A DNA stretch of 64,000 bases from an uncultured Oxalobacteraceae bacterium (GTDB lineage: Bacteria; Pseudomonadota; Gammaproteobacteria; Burkholderiales; Burkholderiaceae): assembly GCA_946480015.1 (NCBI GenBank), contig CAMLIL010000020.1, positions 1 to 64,000 on the forward strand, read 5' to 3'. The notes under the pieces were generated by a model. That model saw nothing but the letters and a program-made list of their open reading frames with translations, did not search any database and was not told where the DNA came from. The translations under genes were made by a program, and so were the position numbers. Positions 57,222 to 64,000 of the stretch are shown here, piece by piece (position 1 is the first letter of the stretch; each line of letters starts with the position of its first letter).

Positions 57222-57668
57222 ATGCAGGCAAGCGATTCTCCCCGCCCGATCGACGTACTGCTCGCCAGGTACCGCGAGAGCCATCTGAACCACGCCAATG
57301 AGCTGATCCATTTCGTTTGCGTGCCGGTCATCGTGTTTACCCTGCTCGGCATCCTGTGGTGGATCCATCCGCTGGTGGCGCTGGCGGCAACGGCGGCATC
57401 GCTGTGGTATTACCAGAAACTGTCGCGCCCGTTCGCGCTGGGGATGCTGGCGATGGCCGCGCTGATGCTCATTGTGCTCAGCCTGCTTCCGCCCATCGTG
57501 GTGCTGCCGCTGTCGATCGGCATTTTCGTGGTGGCGTGGATCGGGCAATTTATCGGCCATAAGATCGAAGGCAAAAAGCCCTCGTTTCTGGACGATGTGC
57601 GCTTTCTGCTGATCGGCCCGCTGTTCGTGCTCAGCTTCCTGTACCGGCGCATGCACATCGCCTGGTAA
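57222..57668 (+). CDS. Mpo1/DUF962-like membrane protein
   Basis: 148 residues. The N-terminal YRESHLNHANELIHFVCVP contains the conserved histidines, and four hydrophobic segments follow, with WIGQFIGHKIEGKKPSFLDD the characteristic C-terminal motif. Yeast Mpo1 is an Fe-dependent dioxygenase that shortens 2-hydroxy fatty acids; the bacterial role is presumed similar. GGAG lies 7 nt before the ATG. Confidence 0.88.
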   Translation: MQASDSPRPIDVLLARYRESHLNHANELIHFVCVPVIVFTLLGILWWIHPLVALAATAASLWYYQKLSRPFALGMLAMAALMLIVLSLLPPIVVLPLSIGIFVVAWIGQFIGHKIEGKKPSFLDDVRFLLIGPLFVLSFLYRRMHIAW

Positions 57669-57673
57669 GCGCG

Positions 57674-57832
57674 CTAGTTCAGCAAGGACTCGCTTTGCAG
57701 GCGCAGCGCGGTCGTGTCGGCTACGTCAACGCCGAAGCCATTGTCGTTCTGGTGCGCGGTCAGCAGCAACTGGGTGCAAACCACCACATACACGATCAGC
57801 ACGGCAATCTTCAGGTGCAGAGAGGGCTTCAT
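57674..57832 (-). CDS. small membrane or secreted protein
   Basis: 52 residues beginning MKPSLHLKIAVLIVYVVVCT, i.e. a single hydrophobic segment followed by a polar tail ending QSESLLN. GAGG 8 nt before the ATG supports translation. No family recognised. Convergent with the Mpo1-like gene. Confidence 0.45.
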   Translation of the reverse strand: MKPSLHLKIAVLIVYVVVCTQLLLTAHQNDNGFGVDVADTTALRLQSESLLN

Positions 57833-58010
57833 GCCATTACCTCTAGATTGATCAAACCTCATGGCCAGTATCGCCTGCCGCCGTGCGGTTTTCGACAGCG
57901 CCCGGCAAAAAATCCTGGAAGTGTGGTTTTATCGCCAAGACGGCAGGAAACCTGTTTCCCCCTATACTTGCTCGATGTCCTCACCCTTCACCTTCACCCA
58001 CAGACCCGTC

Positions 58011-58502
58011 ATGACAACAAGTACGCTGACCATCCGCTCCGCCGCACCCGAAGACCTCCGCGCCATCCTCGGCATGATCGAGGAACTGGCCGCATTCGAA
58101 AAACTGTCGCATCTGCTGGTGGCGACCGAAGCGACCTTGCACGACGGACTATTCGGCCCGCAGCGCAGTTGCGAAGCACTGGTCGGTGTCGAGAACGGCG
58201 AGGTAGTCTGCTACGCGCTGTTCTTCCATAACTACTCGACCTTCCTCGCGCGAAAAGGGATTTACCTCGAAGACTTGTATGTGCGCCAGACGCATCGTGC
58301 CAAAGGCTATGGCAAGCAATTGATGATCGCCGTGGCGCAGCTGGCGGTCGAGCGCGGTTGCGGGCGCTTCGAATGGTCGGTGCTCGACTGGAACGAAACT
58401 GCCATCAACTTTTATCAGGGCATGGGCGCCGACGTCATGCCGGACTGGCGCATCTGCCGCGTGGCCGGCAGCGCCCTCCATGCTCTGGCCGCAGCTGGAT
58501 AA
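58011..58502 (+). CDS. GNAT-family N-acetyltransferase
   Basis: 163 residues. Acetyl-CoA loop in VRQTHRAKGYGKQLM, preceded by IYLEDLY and followed by FEWSVLDWNETAINFYQGMG, typical of the diamine (SSAT-like) acetyltransferase branch. Substrate unproven, possibly a polyamine or amino acid. ATG 58011 chosen; ATG 57975 is an in-frame alternative. Weak ribosome binding site. Confidence 0.88.
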   Translation: MTTSTLTIRSAAPEDLRAILGMIEELAAFEKLSHLLVATEATLHDGLFGPQRSCEALVGVENGEVVCYALFFHNYSTFLARKGIYLEDLYVRQTHRAKGYGKQLMIAVAQLAVERGCGRFEWSVLDWNETAINFYQGMGADVMPDWRICRVAGSALHALAAAG

Positions 58503-58535
58503 GAAAAAGCCCACGGGGCCGATGGCGCCGTGGGC
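58503..58535 (-). terminator. intrinsic terminator of the hut operon
   Basis: Read leftward, GCCCACGG and CCGTGGGC form an 8-bp GC-rich stem (58535-58528 with 58516-58509), followed directly by TTTTTC. It lies about 165 nt after the last gene of the leftward operon; the stretch 58536-58701 between them holds no other recognisable feature. In the rightward direction there is no T-tract. Confidence 0.7.
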
Positions 58536-58701
58536 GAACCCATGTGGTTAATATGGGGAGGGGAGACTGGAATCAATCTACGCCTTATCATAGTTGCTTG
58601 GCTGCGTAGATACTTGAGGCTTTACAATTACTTACTCCTGTTCGGCGTTCGTTCTCTGACACCAATAATTACAGATGCGCAAACTTCTATATTGAGCTTT
58701 A

Positions 58702-60180
58702 TCAAGGAAGTGCGGGCCGGCGCCGCAGCGCGCAACGTTCGAGCAGCTCGAACAACGCTTGGGTAAGCAGCGCCAGCACGGCGGCGGGAATGGCGCCGGC
58801 CAGCAACATATCGTTGTCGTTCAAGGCCAGCCCGATGGTGATGCGTTCGCCGAAGCCGCCGGCGCCGATGAAGGCGGCGATCGTGGCCGTGCCCACGCTC
58901 ATCACTGCGGCGGTTTTCACGCCCGCCAGTATCACCGGCAGGGCCAGCGGCAATTCCACCTCCCACAGACGCTGGCGCGCCGTCAGCCCCAGGGCCAGCG
59001 CGGCCATGCGCAAGCCCGCCGGCACGCCCAGCACGCCGGTACAGGTATTGCGCACGATCGGCAGCAGCGCGTACACGAACATCGCCACCAGCGCCGGCAC
59101 CGTGCCGATCATGCCCAGCACCGGAATCAGCATGGCCAGCAGCGCCAGCGACGGCACGGTCTGCAGCATGCCGGCGAGCGCCAGTACCGGCTGGCGCAGG
59201 CGCGGCGCGAATGCGGCGATGATCCCGAGCGGCAGCCCCACCAGACAGGCCAGCGCCACCGAGGCCAGCACCAGCAGCACATGCTGGCGCGTCAGCGTCC
59301 ACAGGCGCTGGTCGAACAGCTTGGCCATCAAGCCGCTGCGCCCGGCCGATGGCGCGGACGGCGCGAGAAATCCGCGCGCCACGTCGGCGAAGCTTTTTCC
59401 CTCCAGTTCGACTGCTGCGTTCATGGCGATCATGCGCGCCGGCGGAATGCGCCCCTCGAGCGCGGCGATGGCCTTCCATTGCCGCGGAAAGCGCACCGGC
59501 GCATCGAGCCGGTACAGCAGCACGGCGTCGTAGCGCGGGAAGAATCCTCTGTCGTCGTCGAGCAGCGTCAAGCCGTATCTGGCGATCTTGGCGTCGGTCG
59601 AATAGATGTCGATCACGTCGACCTGCCCTGCGGCCAGCGCTTCGTAGGCGATGCCGTGATCGAGGCCTTGCGGCTGCGCCTTCAGTCCATAGCGCGCCGC
59701 CAGGCCAGGCCACCCGTCGGCGCGCCCGATGAATTCGTGCGACAGCCCGAAACGCAGGGCGTTCTGGCGCGCCAGGCCGGACAAGGATGCGATGCCGGCG
59801 CCGGCGCGCATCGCCAGCGCATAGGTGTTGTTGAAACCGAGCGGCACCGCCACGCCGAGACCGCGCCGCTTCAGGGCGGCGCGCATCTCATCCGGTGTGC
59901 TGGCCTTGCTGTTCTTGAGGATATCGCGGTCGATGGTGCCCAGGTATTCCGGATACACGTCGATGCTGCCGGCCTGCAGCGCCGCCAGCACGATGGCGGT
60001 ATTGCCGAGGCCCTGGCGGTGCTCGGCCCGGCCATGCGCGGCTGCCGTCTGGGTCACAATTTCGCCCAAAATATACGATTCGGTGAAGCGCTTCGAGCCA
60101 ACCCGCAGCACATCGCCGGCCGCCAGCGCAGGGACCAGGACAGCCAGCCAGCACAAGGCCGCAGCAAACAGGACGCGCAC
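58702..60180 (-). CDS. fused OpuC/ProX-type binding protein and permease (HutX-HutW-like)
   Basis: 492 residues. Signal peptide (MRVLFAAALCWLAV...ALAA), then a glycine-betaine-type binding domain (about 25-275: VGSKRFTESYILGEIV, YPEYLGTIDRDIL, FGLSHEFIGR) and a ProW-type permease (about 290-485) with the EAA loop ELPLALPVILAGVKTAA. The binder precedes the permease, the reverse of many such fusions. At the end of a hut operon it probably imports histidine or a related betaine, as HutXWV does in rhizobia. The ATPase gene is missing here. GTG 60180 has GGGGAG upstream. Confidence 0.85.
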   Translation of the reverse strand: MRVLFAAALCWLAVLVPALAAGDVLRVGSKRFTESYILGEIVTQTAAAHGRAEHRQGLGNTAIVLAALQAGSIDVYPEYLGTIDRDILKNSKASTPDEMRAALKRRGLGVAVPLGFNNTYALAMRAGAGIASLSGLARQNALRFGLSHEFIGRADGWPGLAARYGLKAQPQGLDHGIAYEALAAGQVDVIDIYSTDAKIARYGLTLLDDDRGFFPRYDAVLLYRLDAPVRFPRQWKAIAALEGRIPPARMIAMNAAVELEGKSFADVARGFLAPSAPSAGRSGLMAKLFDQRLWTLTRQHVLLVLASVALACLVGLPLGIIAAFAPRLRQPVLALAGMLQTVPSLALLAMLIPVLGMIGTVPALVAMFVYALLPIVRNTCTGVLGVPAGLRMAALALGLTARQRLWEVELPLALPVILAGVKTAAVMSVGTATIAAFIGAGGFGERITIGLALNDNDMLLAGAIPAAVLALLTQALFELLERCALRRRPALP

Positions 60181-60197
60181 AGGCACTCCCCAATCGG

Positions 60198-61406
60198 TCA
60201 ATCGGGCAAGCTTACCATCGGCGCGCGCAGGCGGCCGCCATTGACCACGGCGCGGCAGGGATTGAAGCCGATGGCGTAGGCCAGTTCGGCCGGGCGGGCG
60301 ATGTCCCACAAGGCGAAATCGGCGCGCTTGCCGACCTCGAGCGAGCCGGCCTGGTCCTGCAGGCCGAGCGCACGCGCGGCGTGCACGGTGCAGCCGGCCA
60401 GCGCTTCGCGCGGGGTCAGGCGCCACAAGGTGCAGCCCATGTTCATCGCCAGCAGGATCGAGGTCATGGGCGAAGTGCCGGGATTGCAGTCGGTGGCCAG
60501 CGCCATCGGCACGCCCGCGGCGCGCAGCGCGGCAATCGGCGGTGGCTGGGTATCGCGCAGGAAGTAGTAAGCGCCCGGCAGCAGCACCGCCACGGTGCCG
60601 GCGGCGGCCATCGCGGCGATGCCGGCGTCGCTCAGGTGTTCGAGGTGGTCGGCCGACAGGCCGCCGTAGCGGGCCACCAGCGCCGCGCCGCCCTGGTCGG
60701 ACAGCTGCTCGGCGTGCAGCTTGACCGGCAGGCCGCGCGCGCGCGCCGCCGCGAACACCCGTTCGGTCTGCGCCGGCGAAAAGCCGATACGCTCGCAAAA
60801 TACGTCGACGGCATCGGCCAGCCCGTCCAATTGAGGGAGCATGGCGCAAACGGCGTCGATGTAATCGTCCGGCCGCGCGGCGAACTCCGGCGGCAGCGCG
60901 TGCGCGCCCAAAAAAGTGGTCCGCACCGTGACCGGCAACAGCTCGCCGACCTTGCGCGCGGCCCGCAACATCGTGGTCTCGGCCTCGAGCGACAAACCAT
61001 AGCCGGACTTGATTTCCAGCGTGGTCACGCCTTCGGCCAGCAATGCCGCCACGCGCGGCAGGCTTTGGCGCAGCAGTTCGGCTTCGCCGGCGGCGCGGGT
61101 GGCGCGCACGGTGGACATGATGCCGCCGCCGGCGCGCGCGATGTCCTCGTAGCTGGCGCCGTTCAGGCGCGCCTCGAACTCATCGCTGCGCGTGCCCGCG
61201 TGGACGATGTGGGTGTGGCAGTCGATCAGGCCCGGCGTCAGCCAGCAGCCGCGGCCGTCGTGCACAGTGCGCGCCGCCGGCGCACCGGCGCGCGCGCCGA
61301 GCCAGGCGATCCGCCCATCCTCGACCGCGATGGCGCCGTCGGTCACGTCGCCGCGCGCCGATAGCGTCGCCAGGTGGACGTTGGTGAACAGCGCGTCGCA
61401 GGCCAT
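60198..61406 (-). CDS. hutI: imidazolonepropionase HutI
   Basis: 402 residues of the amidohydrolase superfamily. Metal motif [16 protein letters not shown], then [24 protein letters not shown] and [10 protein letters not shown]. Hydrolyses imidazolone-5-propionate to N-formimidoyl-glutamate. ATG 61406 follows the hutD stop by 2 nt. The 17-nt gap to the permease fusion suggests one transcript. Confidence 0.95.
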   Translation of the reverse strand: MACDALFTNVHLATLSARGDVTDGAIAVEDGRIAWLGARAGAPAARTVHDGRGCWLTPGLIDCHTHIVHAGTRSDEFEARLNGASYEDIARAGGGIMSTVRATRAAGEAELLRQSLPRVAALLAEGVTTLEIKSGYGLSLEAETTMLRAARKVGELLPVTVRTTFLGAHALPPEFAARPDDYIDAVCAMLPQLDGLADAVDVFCERIGFSPAQTERVFAAARARGLPVKLHAEQLSDQGGAALVARYGGLSADHLEHLSDAGIAAMAAAGTVAVLLPGAYYFLRDTQPPPIAALRAAGVPMALATDCNPGTSPMTSILLAMNMGCTLWRLTPREALAGCTVHAARALGLQDQAGSLEVGKRADFALWDIARPAELAYAIGFNPCRAVVNGGRLRAPMVSLPD

Positions 61407-61408
61407 GC

Positions 61409-61993
61409 CTAGCCGGGAGCGATGAAGATGTCCACCACCAGCACCACGGCGCGGATCGCTTCGAGCGTCCACACGGTCGGCGTATCGAACACGATGGTGT
61501 CGAAGCGCACCAGGCCGATGCGCTCGGCATCGCTGCTGACCGACAGGCCCTCGCCTTCGGCCAGGAACAGCACCGTGATGTCGCCGCGCGGCGCAAACGC
61601 CGAGGCGCCTTCCAGCGTGCGCCGGCCCATGCGGTGATGGCAGCGGTTGCGCCGGGTCATGACGTTGAAATCGGTGCTGGGGCCGCCGCTGAGCGTGGCG
61701 GTGATGTCGGACTCGCCGGCGAACTCGAAGATCGGCTCGTCGTCGGTGAGGAGAAAGCGCCTGCCGTCACCGGTATCGAGCACCCCGCCCGGTCCGTCCA
61801 CCAGCGCCAGGGTGCGGTCGATGCCCGGATAGTGCGAAAACGGTCCGTCGTGGGCGATGGTGGCCAGGCTGATGCGCCAGTCGAAGCTGTCGAAGGTCGC
61901 GCCGGGCGGGGCGGCGGCGATCTCGATGGTGCTGCCGCCGCCATTTTTCCACGGCGAGGACTCCAGACCGGCATAGGGAATCAGTAATGTCAT
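61409..61993 (-). CDS. hutD: HutD/Ves-family protein
   Basis: 194 residues of a bicupin: [20 protein letters not shown] at the N-terminus, [21 protein letters not shown] next, DFNVMTRR in the middle. HutD occurs in hut operons and is thought to limit the inducer urocanate or related intermediates; the chemistry is unknown. Start overlaps the hutF stop by 4 nt. Confidence 0.92.
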   Translation of the reverse strand: MTLLIPYAGLESSPWKNGGGSTIEIAAAPPGATFDSFDWRISLATIAHDGPFSHYPGIDRTLALVDGPGGVLDTGDGRRFLLTDDEPIFEFAGESDITATLSGGPSTDFNVMTRRNRCHHRMGRRTLEGASAFAPRGDITVLFLAEGEGLSVSSDAERIGLVRFDTIVFDTPTVWTLEAIRAVVLVVDIFIAPG

Positions 61994-63354
61994 GTTCGCA
62001 GTGTCCGCAGTTGAGCGAGAGTCTGTTGATAGCGTTGCGCAATCGCCGCCTGCGCAACGTGCCTGTGATCGCGCACGACCCAGCGGCCGCCGACCATCAC
62101 ATCCCTGACAAGATTATCATTACCGCAGAAAATCAGGCGATTCAACACGTCCGCGGGCCTGGCGTCGGCCAGATTCGGGTGGGCGCTGTCGAGCACCAGC
62201 AGGTCGGCGCGGCGCCCGGTCTCGAGCGCGCCGACCGGCCTGCCGGCCGCCTGTGCCCCGCCGCGCAGCGCGCTTTGCCACAGGAAGTCGCCCACGCGGC
62301 GCTGGCCGGGCCCGACCGCCACGTTACGGCGGCGCTGCCGCAGGCGCTGGCCGTACTCCAGCCAGCGCAGCTCTTCCACAGGCGACTGCGAGACATGGCT
62401 GTCGCTGCCGATGCCGAAGACGCCGCCCGCGGCCAGGTACGGCGCCAGCGCAAACAGGCCGTCGCCCAGATTGGCCTCGGTGGTCGGACACAAACCCGCC
62501 ACCGCCCCGCTGGCGGCCAGCGCGGCCAGTTCGCCCTCGTCCGCATGGGTCGCGTGCACCAGGCACCAGCGCGGGCCGAGCCCCACATGGTCGAACAGAT
62601 AGCGCAGCGGCCTGGCCCCCGTGCTGGCCAGGCACTGCTCGACTTCGCCGGCCTGCTCGGCGATATGGATGTGCAGCGGACGCCCACCCGGCATGCCGCG
62701 CACCAGTTCGGCAATCTGGGCGAGCGAGGCCGCGCGCAGCGAATGGGGCGCCGCGCCGATTTCGGTCTGGCCGTCGCGCAGCGGGCCGAGCGCCTCGACG
62801 ATGCGCAGCACCTCGTCCACACCAGTGCGAAAGCGCTGCTGTTCCAGCCGCAGCGCCTGTTCGCCGAAGCCGCTGTAGCTGTACAGCACCGGCAGCATGG
62901 TGATGCCGATGCCGGTGGCGCGCGCCGCGCCGATCACCCGTTCGGCGGTATCGGCGGGGCGGCCATACAGCGCACCGGCGGGGTCGCGCTGCAGGTAGTG
63001 GAATTCGCACACCGAGGTGTAGCCGTGGCGCAGGCATTCGGCGAACAGCTGGGCCGCGATGGTTTCGATGTGGTCCGGCGTGAGATGGCGCGCGAAGCGG
63101 TACATCAGGTCGCGCCAGCTCCAGAAGCTGTCGGGGCTGTCGCCGGCCGCTTCGGTCAGGCCGCCCAAGGCGCGCTGGAAGGCGTGCGAATGCAGGTTGA
63201 CCATGCCCGGTACCACCCAGTCGGCGCGCGCATGCATGGCCGGCGCCGCGCCGGCCTGCACGGCGCTCAGGGTGCCGTCGCGGTCCCAGCTGATCAACAC
63301 GTTTTCCTGCCAGCCCTCAGGCAGCAGCGCGTGGCGCGCAAACAGGCTGGTCAT
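61990..63354 (-). CDS. hutF: formimidoylglutamate deiminase HutF
   Basis: 454-residue amidohydrolase: PGMVNLHSHAFQRALGG supplies two metal histidines, LHIHIAEQAGEVEQC and LVHATHADEGEL others, and GIGSDSHVSQSP the catalytic aspartate. Converts N-formimidoyl-glutamate to N-formyl-glutamate and ammonia, so histidine is degraded by the five-step route. ATGA overlaps at both ends, with hutG and hutD. Confidence 0.95.
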   Translation of the reverse strand: MTSLFARHALLPEGWQENVLISWDRDGTLSAVQAGAAPAMHARADWVVPGMVNLHSHAFQRALGGLTEAAGDSPDSFWSWRDLMYRFARHLTPDHIETIAAQLFAECLRHGYTSVCEFHYLQRDPAGALYGRPADTAERVIGAARATGIGITMLPVLYSYSGFGEQALRLEQQRFRTGVDEVLRIVEALGPLRDGQTEIGAAPHSLRAASLAQIAELVRGMPGGRPLHIHIAEQAGEVEQCLASTGARPLRYLFDHVGLGPRWCLVHATHADEGELAALAASGAVAGLCPTTEANLGDGLFALAPYLAAGGVFGIGSDSHVSQSPVEELRWLEYGQRLRQRRRNVAVGPGQRRVGDFLWQSALRGGAQAAGRPVGALETGRRADLLVLDSAHPNLADARPADVLNRLIFCGNDNLVRDVMVGGRWVVRDHRHVAQAAIAQRYQQTLAQLRTLRT

Positions 63355-64000
63355 GCGCGCGCCCAGGCGACGGCTGCGCGCAGCAGCTCGCGCAGCAGCG
63401 GCTGCACCTCGGCCGCCAGTTCGGGGCGGTAGGTGAACGGGGCCTGCTCGTCCATGTACAGGCACTGGCACATCTCCAGCTGGATCGCGTGCACGCCGCG
63501 CTCCGGCCGCCCATACTGGCGGGTGATATAGCCGCCCTTGAAGCGGCCGTTGTGGGCGACCGAGTAGCGTTCCTGCGCGGCGGCCGGCGCCATCACGGCG
63601 GCATCGAGCCCGTTGGCGCAGGCCGATCCTTGCGCGGTGCCGAAGTTCAGGTCGGGCAGGCGGCCTTCGAAGAAACGCGGCACGCGCGAGGCGATCGAAT
63701 GCGCGTCCCACAGCACCACCCTGCCGTGGCAAGCCAGCAGGCGGTCCAGCTCCGTGCGCAGGGCCACGTGATAGGGCTGCCAGTAGCGTGCCAGGCGTTC
63801 GGCGATTTCGTCGCGGCCGGGCACATCGTCCCTGGCGTACAGCGGCTCCTTGTGAAAGGTATCGACCGGGCACAGGCCGGTGGTGTCCATGCCCGGATAG
63901 AGATTGAAGTCTTCGGGCGGCCGGTTCAGGTCGATCACGTAGCGCGACCAGCGCGCCGCCAGCACCGAGGCGCCCATCGCCGCGGCAAAGCCGTACAGCT
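63351..64000 (-). CDS. hutG: N-formylglutamate deformylase HutG (N-terminus beyond the window)
   Basis: The last ~216 codons of an enzyme normally about 265 residues long; the frame runs off the right edge. SRYVIDLNRPPEDFNLYPG, LWDAHSIASRVPRFFEGRLP and FKGGYITRQYGRPERGVHAI are typical of the zinc-dependent deformylase that releases formate and glutamate in the last step of histidine degradation. Its stop overlaps the hutF start. Confidence 0.92.
   Translation of the reverse strand, partial: LYGFAAAMGASVLAARWSRYVIDLNRPPEDFNLYPGMDTTGLCPVDTFHKEPLYARDDVPGRDEIAERLARYWQPYHVALRTELDRLLACHGRVVLWDAHSIASRVPRFFEGRLPDLNFGTAQGSACANGLDAAVMAPAAAQERYSVAHNGRFKGGYITRQYGRPERGVHAIQLEMCQCLYMDEQAPFTYRPELAAEVQPLLRELLRAAVAWARA

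Overview
The window is high-GC DNA from a betaproteobacterium, most likely an Oxalobacteraceae member of the Massilia/Duganella/Janthinobacterium kind. This is inferred from the pmbA / darP (yjgA) / mogA neighbourhood, the formimidoylglutamate-deiminase type of hut operon, the phenylacetate cluster and the abundance of c-di-GMP and chemotaxis proteins. No rRNA, tRNA, CRISPR array or complete insertion sequence was seen.

Layout. (1) 1-2731: tail of a TRAP transporter permease, then a PAS-GAF-GGDEF-EAL protein. (2) 2760-12264: phenylacetyl-CoA catabolism, a leftward paaABCDE-paaG-paaH-paaI-paaZ operon with a divergent paaX repressor gene; a 13-nt-arm palindrome lies between paaA and paaX. paaF, paaJ and paaK are not in the window. 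(3) 12358-15107: DUF2442 protein, orphan TRAP binding protein, M14 carboxypeptidase. (4) 15115-29300: a sensory island made of a TonB-dependent receptor, then two tandem pairs of a sugar-type periplasmic binding protein and a hybrid histidine kinase, facing a REC-PAS-GGDEF-EAL response regulator. No ABC permease or ATPase accompanies the binding proteins, so they are probably sensory partners of the kinases (compare CBP/ChiS of Vibrio). The kinases share a 599-bp identical block covering PAS and the phospho-acceptor helix, and the TonB gene and the second pair are preceded by nearly the same 33-nt block. This is the best candidate for an undescribed system.

(5) 29950-39825: a type VI secretion island read leftward: vgrG, EagR-type chaperone, a 1400-residue prePAAR/Rhs effector with a GIY-YIG-like C-terminal tip, Imm26-like immunity gene, then an AT-richer graveyard of orphan immunity genes, an rhs core remnant and apparent toxin tails. 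One Imm11-type gene is broken by a single frameshift at an A7 run. (6) 39975-46688: second orphan TRAP binding protein, pmbA, darP, mogA, an esterase, a small conserved-looking protein, a carboxymuconolactone-decarboxylase-like protein, a class III aminotransferase. (7) 46685-49346: MFS transporter and a KamA-type radical SAM protein. (8) 49557-51784: a secreted single-Cache protein and a methyl-accepting chemotaxis protein, separated by a 20-bp perfect palindrome. (9) 51765-58502: DNA glycosylases, HDOD protein, TPR lipoprotein, decayed HPP-family gene, a TumE/TumA toxin-antitoxin pair in AT-richer DNA, an Mpo1-like protein and a GNAT acetyltransferase. (10) 58702-64000: a leftward hut operon, hutG-hutF-hutD-hutI followed by a fused binding-protein/permease, ending in a probable terminator.

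Functional themes: ligand sensing through separate periplasmic proteins occurs twice (binding protein/kinase and Cache/chemoreceptor), and the output of the kinase island is probably c-di-GMP. Functions of recognised families are established knowledge; partnerships and ligands are inference.
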